DNA of 64,000 bases from Actinomadura oligospora ATCC 43269. Lineage in GTDB: Bacteria; Actinomycetota; Actinomycetes; Streptosporangiales; Streptosporangiaceae. The stretch covers positions 744,001 to 808,000 of the forward strand of contig NZ_JADG01000003.1 in the NCBI RefSeq assembly GCF_000518265.1, given 5' to 3'. The notes beneath the pieces are model-generated. The model was not told the DNA's origin and did not search any database. It was given only the letters and a program-made list of their open reading frames with translations. Both the position numbers and the translations under genes were made by a program. Shown here one piece after another: positions 1 through 8,400 of this stretch (the first letter of the stretch is position 1; the number at the start of each line of letters is the position of its first letter).

Positions 1-376
1 TCAGCACCAGGCCCCGCGTGCGCGCGAGCCGCAGCAGCCGTTCGGTGGTGGCGCGGTCACCGGTCATCGGCTTCTCCGCCAGGACGTGCTTCCCGGCGAG
101 GAGCGCCTGCTCGATCCACTCCGCGTGCAGCATCGCCGGAAGCGGCACGTACACCGCCTCGATCTCGGCGGACGCGAGCAGCGAGTCGTACCCGAGCACG
201 GCCGCGCAGCCGAACCTTTCGGCGAACGCGGCGGCCTTCGCCCGGTCGCGGCTGGCGACGCCCACGAGCCGGACACCGTCCGCCGCGACCAGGACCGGCA
301 GCATGCGCCGCCAGGCGAAGTCCGCGCAGCCGAGCACCCCGAACCGGACCGGCGCGCCGGGATCGGACCTGGTCAC
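1..376 (-). CDS. NDP-hexose 3-ketoreductase, Gfo/Idh/MocA family (C-terminal part outside window)
   Basis: The first ~125 residues of an NAD(P)-dependent oxidoreductase are present; the rest runs off the left edge. Visible features are an N-terminal Rossmann segment (RFGVLGCADFAWRRMLPVL), a second strand ending in ASRD, and the EKP motif near residue 102, whose Lys is catalytic in this family. The sequence resembles the branch that reduces the 3-keto group of NDP-4-keto-2,6-dideoxyhexoses in antibiotic sugar pathways. The GTG start overlaps the stop of rfbA as GTGA, so the genes are translationally coupled. The context of TDP-glucose synthesis beside a polyether-type PKS suggests a deoxysugar attached to the product. 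The reaction is inferred from family resemblance, and other sugar oxidoreductases of the fold cannot be excluded. Confidence 0.75.
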   Translation of the reverse strand, partial: MTRSDPGAPVRFGVLGCADFAWRRMLPVLVAADGVRLVGVASRDRAKAAAFAERFGCAAVLGYDSLLASAEIEAVYVPLPAMLHAEWIEQALLAGKHVLAEKPMTGDRATTERLLRLARTRGLVL

Positions 377-1284
377 GGCCAGTCCATCGCGGCCCGCGCG
401 GACGCCGGGACCTGGTCGTAGGACCGGGCGCAGTCCATCACGTACCGCCCGTACGGCGAGGACGCCATCCGCTCACCCAGCCGGTGGCAGTCCTCGGGGC
501 CGATGAACCCCATGTGCATGGCGATCTCCTCGACGCAGCCGATCCGGGTGCCCTGGCGGCGCTGCACGTCGCGCACGAACAGCGCCGCCTCCAGCAGGGA
601 CTCGTGGGTGCCGGTGTCCAGCCAGGTGACGCCCCGGCCGAGCCAGGCCAGGTCGGCCCGTCCCTCGGCGAGGTAGGCGCGCAGCACGTCGGTGATCTCC
701 AGCTCGCCCCGCGCCGAGGGCGTCAGGCGCTTGGCGACGTCCACGACGCCGCCGTCGAAGAAGTACAGGCCCGGGATGGCGAGGTTGGAGCGCGGCTCGT
801 CCGGCTTCTCCTCGATCGCCACGAGACGGCCCTCGTCGTCCACCTCGGCGACGCCGAACCGCTCGGGGTCGGCGACGTGGTGGCCGAACAGCACGCAGCC
901 GTTGAGCCGGGCGGCGCTGCGCCGCAGCAGGGACGGCAGGTTCGCGCCGTGGAAGAGGTTGTCGCCGAGGATCAGCGCGTTGTCCTCGCCCCGGATGTGG
1001 TCGGCCCCGACGAGGAAGGCGTCGGCGATCCCGCGCGGCTCGTCCTGCGCGGTGTAGGCGATGGACATGCCCAGGTCCGAGCCGTCCCCGAACAGCCTGC
1101 GGAACTGCGGCAGGTCGTCCGGCCGGGAGATGATCAGCACCTCGGAGATCCCGGCGAGCATCAGCATGGACAGCGGGTAGTAGACGACCGGCTTGTCGTA
1201 GCACGGGGCCAGCTGCTTGGACCCGACGAACGACAGGGGCTGTAATCGGGTGCCGTTGCCGCCCGCGAGAACGATTCCCCGCAT
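373..1284 (-). CDS. rfbA: Glucose-1-phosphate thymidylyltransferase (TDP-glucose synthase)
   Basis: This 303-residue cytosolic enzyme should join dTTP and glucose-1-phosphate to give dTDP-glucose, the first step of nearly all deoxysugar pathways. The nucleotidyltransferase signature GGNGTRLQPL is at residues 8-17, followed by SKQLAPCYDKPVVYYPLS, the sugar-nucleotide loop EEKPDEPRS, and WLDTGTHESL near residue 223. Length and motif order match RfbA/RmlA. The start lies 3 nt downstream of the DUF5988 stop and the stop overlaps the ketoreductase start, so these genes form one leftward operon. Located beside the PKS, it most likely supplies an activated sugar for the polyketide rather than for cell-wall rhamnose, although the latter cannot be ruled out from sequence. 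Confidence 0.93.
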   Translation of the reverse strand: MRGIVLAGGNGTRLQPLSFVGSKQLAPCYDKPVVYYPLSMLMLAGISEVLIISRPDDLPQFRRLFGDGSDLGMSIAYTAQDEPRGIADAFLVGADHIRGEDNALILGDNLFHGANLPSLLRRSAARLNGCVLFGHHVADPERFGVAEVDDEGRLVAIEEKPDEPRSNLAIPGLYFFDGGVVDVAKRLTPSARGELEITDVLRAYLAEGRADLAWLGRGVTWLDTGTHESLLEAALFVRDVQRRQGTRIGCVEEIAMHMGFIGPEDCHRLGERMASSPYGRYVMDCARSYDQVPASARAAMDWP

Positions 1285-1287
1285 CGC

Positions 1288-1524
1288 TTACTCGGCGATC
1301 CGGGTGCGCATCGTCCAGCGGTACACCGGCGGGCCGGACGGCTCCCGTCCGCCGAGCCCCTCGTCGCGCTCGAAGTGCTCGTACCCGCCGCGGTGTAAGA
1401 CCTTGATCGTCGTGTCGTCGCCGGCGGAGGCGTGCCGCGCGACCTCCGGCAGGTCGTCAGGGCCGCCGACGAGGACGGCGTCGGTCGCGGCCTGCTGCGT
1501 GGCGTCCTGGTTGGGCTTCGTCAT
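1288..1524 (-). CDS. Small DUF5988-family protein
   Basis: A 78-residue acidic protein with the family pattern: AVLVGGPDDLPEVAR near residues 16-30, the core IKVLHRGGYEHFER, and the C-terminal RWTMRTRIAE. I recognise it as DUF5988, small proteins often found in actinobacterial polyketide and antibiotic clusters whose function is unknown. No signal peptide or membrane segment is visible. The ATG is preceded by GAGGGGAG at good spacing, and the stop is 3 nt from the rfbA start, so it leads the sugar operon. Its placement suggests a role in the cluster, but nothing in the sequence shows what it does. Confidence 0.8.
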   Translation of the reverse strand: MTKPNQDATQQAATDAVLVGGPDDLPEVARHASAGDDTTIKVLHRGGYEHFERDEGLGGREPSGPPVYRWTMRTRIAE

Positions 1525-1636
1525 CGAAGCGCTCCCCTCGGGGGTCGGATACCTCGATGGTGGTCACCTTTGGCCGGGCCGCGATACCCCTAACGCCGCC
1601 CCTGCTTCCGGGGGCGGCGGGGCCGGGGGAGCCGTA

Positions 1637-1666
1637 GGGGCCCCGGGGGCGGCCCCCCGGGACCCC
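1637..1666 (-). terminator. GC-rich hairpin downstream of the MFS exporter gene
   Basis: GGGG-C-CCCGGGGG pairs with the downstream CCCCCGGG-A-CCCC with one mismatch around a 4-nt loop. It sits about 10 nt past the exporter stop and before the DUF5988 operon. There is no T-tract, as is usual in high-GC actinomycetes. Confidence 0.5.
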
Positions 1667-1674
1667 GGCGGGGC

Positions 1675-3210
1675 TCAGGCCGACGTGTCGACCTTCTCCT
1701 CGGTGGCGGGGGTGGGCTGGGCGGGGTGCCCGTGCAGCACGGTCACCGCCACGACCGCCGCGACCAGCATGCCGATCGCGCCGACGACCGCGGTGGCCGC
1801 CATGGCGTCGACGAAGGCGTTCTGCGCGGTGTGCGCCAGCCCCGCGTCGTGCCGGACGGCCGCCGCTCCCAGCGCCTCGCCGATCGAGTCCCGGGCCTTG
1901 CCGGTGACGTCGTCGGGCAGCTTGGAGGCGTAGAACGCGGTCAGGACCGACCCGAGGACGGCCACGCTGAGCGCCTGCCCGGTCTGCGAGACCGTGTCGT
2001 TGACCGCCGAGCCGACGCCGACGCGCTCGGGCGGCAGCGCGCCCAGCAGCGTGCCGTACGCGGCGGGGCCCACGGTGCCGCTGCCCGCGCCGATCACGAT
2101 CAGCGACAGCACCAGCTTGGCGTACCCGTCGCCGGGACTCATGATGGCGAGCAGCCCGAAGCCCGCGGCCAGCAGCACCAGCCCGGTGACGATGGCCGCG
2201 CGGGCGCCGAACTTCTTGTTGATCACCACGCCGAGCCCGTTGAAGGCGATCGCGCTGACGATCAGCGGGATGAACGCCGCCCCGGTCTTCAGCGGGCTGT
2301 AGCCGAGCACGAACTGCATGAACTGGGTGAGCGCGAGCAGCAGCCCGCCGGACGAGAACGCCACCAGCACGAGCGCGAGGCTCGCCCCGGCGAAGTCCCG
2401 GTTGCGGAACAGCTTCAGCGGCAGCATCGGGTGCTCGGCGATGTGCTGCCAGAACGCGAACGCGGCCAGCGACACGATCGCGACCACGAACCCGGCGACC
2501 GTCCGGACGGCGGACCAGCCGTGCTGCTGGGCGGAGATGATGCTCCAGACCAGCGCGGCCATGCCGAGCGTGGAGAGGGCCGCGCCGCCGAGGTCGGGAC
2601 GGGTGGCCGGGCCGCGCGTCTCGGGGATGATCAGCAGCGCGGCGATCACGCCGAGGGCGGCGACCGGGATGTTGATCAGGAACACCGAGCCCCACCAGAA
2701 GTGCTGGAGCATGACGCCGGCGAGCAGGGGCGCGCCGAGCGCGCCGACCATGAGCACCGCGCTCCAGATCGCGATGGCCTTCTTGCGTTCCTCCTCCTCG
2801 AACACCGTGGTGAGGATGGACAGCGTTCCCGGCATGAGGAACGCGGCTCCCGCGCCCATGAGGGCCCGGGAGGCGATGAGCTGGCCGGTCGTCGACGCGT
2901 ACGCGGTGGGGATCGAGGCGCCGCCGAACAGCACCAGCCCGATGACGAGGCAGAGCCGCCGGCCGTAGCGGTCGGACAGCGCGCCCGCCGCGAGTAGCAG
3001 CCCGGCGAACACCACGATGTAGGCGTCCAGGACCCACTGGACGTCGGCGATGCTCGTGTGCAGCTCGCGGATCAGCGAGGGGATCGCGACCGTGAGCACC
3101 GCGTTGTCGATGACGACCACGAACAGGGCCAGGCACAGGACTCCGAGGATCCACCAGCGACGTGGATCGGGGGCCGGCGCGGCCGCTGCTTCAGCCTGAG
3201 GGGACGACAT
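1675..3210 (-). CDS. MFS drug exporter, DHA2 (EmrB/QacA, 14-TM) family
   Basis: A 511-residue integral membrane protein with about 14 hydrophobic segments, the first at WWILGVLCLALFVVVIDNAV (residues 19-38). The loop motif GALSDRYGRR (about residues 77-86) is MFS motif A, and GALGAPLLAGVM followed by FWWGSVFLINIP matches the DHA2 central region. It should act as a proton-driven exporter in the cytoplasmic membrane. Divergent arrangement with a TetR regulator and position in the cluster suggest export of the polyether or self-resistance, comparable to MonT of the monensin cluster (a family-level comparison). The start has GAAGGG five to six bases upstream. Substrate is inferred from context only. 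Confidence 0.9.
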   Translation of the reverse strand: MSSPQAEAAAAPAPDPRRWWILGVLCLALFVVVIDNAVLTVAIPSLIRELHTSIADVQWVLDAYIVVFAGLLLAAGALSDRYGRRLCLVIGLVLFGGASIPTAYASTTGQLIASRALMGAGAAFLMPGTLSILTTVFEEEERKKAIAIWSAVLMVGALGAPLLAGVMLQHFWWGSVFLINIPVAALGVIAALLIIPETRGPATRPDLGGAALSTLGMAALVWSIISAQQHGWSAVRTVAGFVVAIVSLAAFAFWQHIAEHPMLPLKLFRNRDFAGASLALVLVAFSSGGLLLALTQFMQFVLGYSPLKTGAAFIPLIVSAIAFNGLGVVINKKFGARAAIVTGLVLLAAGFGLLAIMSPGDGYAKLVLSLIVIGAGSGTVGPAAYGTLLGALPPERVGVGSAVNDTVSQTGQALSVAVLGSVLTAFYASKLPDDVTGKARDSIGEALGAAAVRHDAGLAHTAQNAFVDAMAATAVVGAIGMLVAAVVAVTVLHGHPAQPTPATEEKVDTSA

Positions 3211-3251
3211 GGGAGCCCTTCCGCTCGTACGCTGTTAAGTTCTCGAACACT

Positions 3252-3266
3252 GTACCAGGATAGTAC
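3252..3266. promoter_or_regulatory. Candidate TetR operator between exporter and regulator
   Basis: GTAC-7 nt-GTAC lies in the 116-bp divergent region, the only AT-richer patch there. TACTAT on the minus strand overlaps it and could be the -10 of the exporter. Arms are only 4 bp, so this is a suggestion. Confidence 0.3.
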
Positions 3267-3326
3267 GCCATGCGATATGCTCTAACCTGGGGAAGCACAT
3301 TGATCTGATCTTGAGTGAGGACGGGG

Positions 3327-4073
3327 ATGTCGCCGAACACCGATCCGATCGCCGCCTCGGTGTGGATGCGTCCGCCGCCGAAGCCGCGCCGCGACGCGCC
3401 CACGCTGAGCCGCGACCAGATCGTGGCCGCCGCGATCGAGCTGCTCGACGCCGACGGCCTGGACGGCATGAGCATGCGCCGCCTCGGCACCAGGCTGGGC
3501 GCCGGGGCGACGTCCGCCTACTGGTACGTCGCCAACAAGGACGAGCTGCTCGAGCTGGCCATGGACGAGGTCATGGGCGAGGTCGAGATCCCCGACCCGG
3601 CCGAGGTCGGCTGGCGGGAGGCGACGGCGGCCTGCGCGCGCGAGTACCGCGCCGCGATCCTGCGCCACCCGTGGATGATCGGCCTGCTCGGCGTGCTGCC
3701 CGCGATCGGCCCCAACGCGCTGCGGATGGGCGACCGCATGGTCGCGGCGCTGGCCGCCGCCGGGTTCCGCGGGGGCGACCTGGTCTTCGCGAGCTCGATG
3801 CTGTCGTCCTACACCGTCGGCTCGTCGATGAGCGAGGTGGCGATGCGCAACGTCTCCGGCCGCGCGGGCAAGAGCCCGCACGAGCTGGTGGCGGAGCTGG
3901 AGCCTTACATCAGGAGCCATGAGTCCGACTTCCACAGCTACGTCGGCCTGTGGTCCGACAACAAGGGCATGGACGTGGACAAGCTCCAGGAGCACGGCTT
4001 CGACTTCGGGCTGTCCCGCCTGCTCGACGGCCTGGAGACGTGGCGGGACCGGACCGGAGCCCGGCCCGCCTAG
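3327..4073 (+). CDS. TetR-family repressor with TetR_C domain
   Basis: A 248-residue regulator. An N-terminal helix-turn-helix runs from about residue 27 to 75 (LSRDQIVAAAIELLDADG ... GATSAYWYVANKDELLELAM), where YWYV.NKDELL is the recognition-helix end typical of TetR proteins. The remaining ~170 residues are helical and resemble the TetR_C ligand-binding domain. The ATG at 3327 was chosen because GAGG lies 6 nt upstream; a GTG 12 nt earlier is in frame but has no ribosome site. It is divergent from the MFS exporter, so it probably represses that gene and responds to the exported compound or a precursor, as usual for such pairs. The ligand is unknown. Confidence 0.88.
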   Translation: MSPNTDPIAASVWMRPPPKPRRDAPTLSRDQIVAAAIELLDADGLDGMSMRRLGTRLGAGATSAYWYVANKDELLELAMDEVMGEVEIPDPAEVGWREATAACAREYRAAILRHPWMIGLLGVLPAIGPNALRMGDRMVAALAAAGFRGGDLVFASSMLSSYTVGSSMSEVAMRNVSGRAGKSPHELVAELEPYIRSHESDFHSYVGLWSDNKGMDVDKLQEHGFDFGLSRLLDGLETWRDRTGARPA

Positions 4074-4091
4074 CCCGCCGGGTGGGAGCCG

Positions 4092-5132
4092 TCAGCCGAA
4101 GTTCTGCTGGAGCCAGCCGAGCATGACGGCGTCGGTGGCCGGTGCCGTCGTGGCCAGCGCGAGGCTGTGCCCGGTGTCCGGGATCATCCGGACGGTGAGG
4201 TGCGACTCGGGCCGGTAGTACTGCCCCTCCGAGGCCCGGACGCTGTCCGGGTCGGCGCAGTCGTAGAGGGTGACGTTCACGCACTGGCCGCGGTCCCGCA
4301 TCCCCGACACCAGCAGGACCGGGACGGTGAAGTCCATCGGCGTCGGCAGGGGCGGGCTCGCCGCCAGGGGCGCGACGTCCTTCTCGGCCTCGTCCGCGGC
4401 GAGGACCTGCGGGTCCGTCGTCTCGGGGGAGTAGAAGAAGTCCCGCATGCCGGGCTTGGTCGTGACGTAGCCGTTGTCGAGGCCGGAGGCCGCGAACTTC
4501 GGGTCCTGGACGGCGGGGTAGATCGTCGAGCCCCCGTCAGGGTTGATCCCGTGCAGCGCGCCGGTCAGCACCGCGGCGTCCACGTCCCGGTAGCGCGACA
4601 TCTCGTACATCCCGGTGAACGAGCCGTAGGAGTGGCCCACCCACGCGACGCGGCTGAACGCGTGGCCGTCGAGCGCGCCCGAGCGGAGCGCGGTGACGAC
4701 GTCGTGCATCGCGACGGCGCCCGCGCCCAGGTCGAGCTGGGAGCTCGGCGGATGCGAGCTGGCGCCGTTGCCGATCCGGTCGACGTTGAAGGTGGCGTAG
4801 CCCGCGCCGACCGCCGCGCGAAGGTAGGAGTACTGGCCGTTCCCGACAGGGAAGTCCCAGTAGAGGTGGTTGTAGGTGGAGCCGTGCACCAGCAGCTGGA
4901 CGCGGGACGGGCGGGCCGCGCCCGGATAGCACAGCTGCCCCCACAGGGTCTGGTCGGCCGGTCCCGGGTCGGCGATGCGCACGTTCAGCCGGTACGTGGT
5001 GCAGCCGGGCCCGCCTCCGGCCCGCGCCGGACGGGCCAGGGCGGGCAGGAGCAGGGCGGCGAGCGTTCCGCAGGCGAGCGCGAACGCGAGGATCGGGCGG
5101 ACGAGATGGGGGGCTCTCGCCGGTGTCGTCAT
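4092..5132 (-). CDS. Secreted alpha/beta hydrolase
   Basis: A 346-residue protein. An N-terminal signal peptide is visible (hydrophobic LVRPILAFALACGTLAALLL, then ALARPARAGG), so it is probably exported. The fold markers are the oxyanion region VQLLVHGSTYNH, the nucleophile elbow GHSYGS with Ser168, and a C-terminal IPDTGHSLAL carrying the likely catalytic His; an Asp in the VSGMRDRGQC strand could complete the triad. Cys pairs fit an extracytoplasmic location. The ATG at 5132 has GGGAAGG at suitable distance; a longer in-frame ORF upstream would destroy the signal peptide. It converges on the TetR gene and diverges from the PKS. Substrate is unknown; ester, lactone or amide hydrolysis are all possible, and a link with the polyketide is only positional. 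Confidence 0.8.
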   Translation of the reverse strand: MTTPARAPHLVRPILAFALACGTLAALLLPALARPARAGGGPGCTTYRLNVRIADPGPADQTLWGQLCYPGAARPSRVQLLVHGSTYNHLYWDFPVGNGQYSYLRAAVGAGYATFNVDRIGNGASSHPPSSQLDLGAGAVAMHDVVTALRSGALDGHAFSRVAWVGHSYGSFTGMYEMSRYRDVDAAVLTGALHGINPDGGSTIYPAVQDPKFAASGLDNGYVTTKPGMRDFFYSPETTDPQVLAADEAEKDVAPLAASPPLPTPMDFTVPVLLVSGMRDRGQCVNVTLYDCADPDSVRASEGQYYRPESHLTVRMIPDTGHSLALATTAPATDAVMLGWLQQNFG

Positions 5133-5244
5133 CGGGGCACCTTCCCTAGGGTTCGCCGCCCGATGATTCGCCCCTTTTGTCTGGCGCGGTACCCGTAGCC
5201 ACCCCCTGCTCCCGACCACCCCTACTCGCGTCCGGCCACCGCTC

Positions 5245-5302
5245 CCACCGCCGTCCGCCTTCGCGTCCACCGCCGTCCGCCTCCGCCTCCACCGCCGTCC
5301 GC
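5245..5302. repeat. Three tandem 22-bp repeats upstream of the PKS operon
   Basis: CCACCGCCGTCCGC starts at 5245, 5267 and 5289, an exact 22-bp period. The first two copies share the following CT and differ slightly in the rest of the unit. The repeats lie in the 300-bp divergent region between the hydrolase and the first PKS gene. A 22-bp period is two helical turns and places all copies on one face of the DNA. Confidence 0.7.
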
Positions 5303-5320
5303 GGCGGCGCCCGCCGCACG

Positions 5321-5342
5321 TTTGGCGGGCCTTTAGCGGGCC
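5321..5342 (+). promoter_or_regulatory. 11-bp direct repeat (TTTrGCGGGCC x2) before the PKS start
   Basis: TTTGGCGGGCC is followed directly by TTTAGCGGGCC. Direct repeats spaced 11 bp near a promoter are the arrangement bound by SARP-type activators; that identity is inferred. A related TGGCGGGC follows at 5352 out of phase. No SARP gene is in the window. Confidence 0.4.
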
Positions 5343-5400
5343 GTCGAATGATGGCGGGCACCGAGACGAGAGCGACGTCCACGCCCGGGGGGTACTCTCC

Positions 5401-5454
5401 ATGACCGCTCAGGACCACGCGTTGCCCGACCTCCGTGCCTCGCGCGATGGGTAG
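5401..5454 (+). CDS. Possible 17-residue leader ORF overlapping the PKS start
   Basis: ATG at 5401 follows a G-run (GGGGGGTACTCTCC) and reads MTAQDHALPDLRASRDG before a TAG at 5452-5454. The stop lies just past both candidate starts of the PKS gene (GTG 5435, ATG 5447), neither of which has a clear ribosome-binding site. Translational coupling would explain how the PKS is initiated. It could equally be chance. Confidence 0.3.
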   Translation: MTAQDHALPDLRASRDG

Positions 5455-8400
5455 CGCCGCGCCGGTCGCGGTCGTCGGCCTCTCCTGCCGCCTGCCGCAC
5501 GCTCCCGACCCGGCCGCGTTCTGGCGGCTGCTGCGCCTCGGCGAGAGCGCGGTCACGACCATGCCGTCCGACCGCGTCCGCGCGCCCGCGGGCGGTGGCC
5601 CGGCGCGGAGCTGGCCCGGGGGCTTCCTGGACGACGTGGCGTCGTTCGACGCGGACTTCTTCGGCATCTCGCCGCGCGAGGCCGTGGCGATGGACCCGCA
5701 GCAGCGCCTCATGCTGGAGCTGACCTGGGAGGCGCTGGAGGACGCGGGCATCCGCCCGCCGTCACTGGCCGGAAGCGACACCGGCGTGTTCGTCAGCGCG
5801 ATCTGGGACGACTACGCCGCGGTGCTGCGCCGCTCCGACCTGGACGGAAGCGCCCGGCACGCCATGACCGGCGTGCACCGGAGCATCATCGCCAACCGCG
5901 TCTCCCACAAGTTCGACCTGCGCGGCCCGAGCCTGCACATCGACACCGCGCAGTCCTCGTCGCTGGTCGCGGTGCACACCGCCGCCGAGAGCCTGCGGCG
6001 CGGAGAGTGCTCGGTCGCCCTGGCGGGCGGCGTCAACCTGATCCTCGCCGAGGACAGCATGGAGATGGCCGAGCGGTTCGGCGGCCTGTCCCCGGACGGC
6101 CTGTGCCACACCTTCGACGCCCGCGCCAACGGCTTCGTCCGGGGCGAGGGCGGGGGAGCGGTGGTGCTGAAGCCGCTCGCCGCCGCGCTGCGCGACGGTG
6201 ACCCGGTGTACTGCGTGATCCTCGGCGGCGCGGTGAACAACGACGGCAACACCGACGCGCTGACCGTGCCCAGCCCGGCCGCGCAGGAACGCGTGCTCCG
6301 GGAGGCGTACCGGGCCGCCGACGTGCCGATATCGGACGTCCAGTACGTCGAGCTGCACGGCAGCGGCACCCCGGTGGGCGACCCGGTGGAGGCGGCGGCG
6401 CTCGGCGCGGTCATCGGCGCGGACCGTCCCGCCGGCGCGCCGCTGCCGGTCGGCTCGGTCAAGACCAACCTCGGGCACCTGGAGGGCGCGGGCGGCGTCG
6501 CGGGACTGATCAAGACCGCGCTGAGCCTGAGGCACGGGGAACTGCCGCCGAGCCTCAACTTCCGTTCCCCGAACCCGCGCATCCCCCTCGACCGGCTCGG
6601 GCTGCGGGTGCAGGACCGTCTGACCGGCTGGCCGAACCCGGACCGTCCGCTGCTCGCAGGGGTCAGCTCGTTCGGCATGGGCGGGACGAACTGTCATCTC
6701 GTCCTCGCCCAGGCGCCCGAACCGGTCGCGGACGAGCCTCCTCCCGCGACGACGGCCGAGGACGACATCCCCTGGGCGCTGTCGGCGGCGAGCCCGGAAG
6801 CGCTGTCGGCGCAGGCCGGGCGCTTGCGCCGACACCTCGCGAACCGTCCCGGCGAGTCGTCCGTGGACGTCGGCTACTCGCTCGGCACGACGCGTTCCGC
6901 CTTCGGCCACCGCGCTGTGGTCTTCGGCGCGGACATCGAGGAGCGCCTCGACCGGCTGGCCGTGCTGGAAACGGGCGACGGCGACCCCGCCGGGTTGGTT
7001 CTGGGCCGTGAAGGAGACGGCCGGGTGGCCGTCCTCCTCGGCGGCGAAGCCGGGTTGCGCGCGGGGATGGGCCGGTCCCTGTACGCGACGCACCCCTGCT
7101 TCGCCGAAGCGCTGGACGAAGTGTGGGCCGCGCTCGACCACCATCTCGACCGTCCGGTGAGCGAGGTCGCCTTCGCTGAGGACGGCCCGCTCGACCAGTC
7201 GCCCTACGCCGAAGCCGCAACGTTCGCCCTCGATGTGGCGCTGTACCGGCTGGCCGCGTCGTGGGGGCTCGACACCGACCACGTCGTCGGCCATGGGGCC
7301 GGGGACATCGCGGCCGCCCACGTCACGGGCTCTCTCTCGCTCGCGGACGCGTGCGAGCGCGTGGTCTCCGGCTCGCAGGACGCACGGGAGTCACTGGACG
7401 CCAGGTTGGCGGCTCTGCCGGATGCCGAGGTCGTCCTCGTCCTCGGGCCGGACGAACCGCTCGCCGCCCTCGCCCGCGAACACCTGGCGACGCGGACGGG
7501 CACGGACCGTCCCGAGCCCTTCGTCGTCGAAGCGCTGCGAAGCGACCGGCCGGAAACCGTCACGTTCGCCGCCGCGATGGCCGAACTCCATGTGCGGGGC
7601 ACCGACCTGGACTGGGAGAAGGTGTTCGCCGGCCGGGGAGGCCGGCGTGTGGCCCTCCCGACCTACGCCTTCCAGCGCAGCCGGTACTGGCCTGTGGCCG
7701 CGCCCGAACCGAGGATCGAGGTCGCGCGCGTCCCGCCGCCGCCCCCGCCGGACTCGCCGTTCACCCGCCGCCTCGCCGAGCTGGACGGCCCGGACCGCGA
7801 CCGGCTGCTGCTGGAGACCGTCCTGGCGGACGTCGCGAACGTCCTCGGCCACGCCACGCCCGCAGCCGTCGATCCCGGCCTGACCTTCAAACAACTCGGC
7901 TTCGACTCGATCGCGGGCACCGAACTCGCTCAGCGGCTCGGCGCGGCGACCGGCCTTTCGCTGGCCACGACGCTCACCTTCGACCACCCGACTCCGAACG
8001 CCGTCGTCGGGCACCTGAGCGAACGGGCACTCCACGCACCGGCCGCCGCACCGCTCCAGAACGGTCGTGCCCTGGCCGACGACCCGGTGGTCATCGTCGG
8101 GATGGCGTGCCGCTTCCCCGGCGGCGTGGAGTCACCGGAAGAGCTCTGGGACCTGGTCGCGGGCGGTGTGGACGCGGTCGGCGAGTTCCCCGGCAACCGC
8201 TCGTGGGATCTCGGCGGCCTGTTCGACGGGGACACCGCCCACTCGGGCCGGAGCCACGCCCGTTCGGGCGGCTTCCTGCACGACGCGGACCTGTTCGACG
8301 CGGGGTTCTTCGGGATCAGCCCGCGCGAGGCGCTGGCGATGGACCCGCAGCAGAGGTTGCTGCTGGAGACGGCCTGGCAGGCGTTCGAACGCGCGGGCAT

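Noticed and set aside
5245..5302. CRISPR array
   Set aside because: The three copies are directly tandem with an 8-bp variable remainder, not repeats separated by unique spacers; no cas genes.
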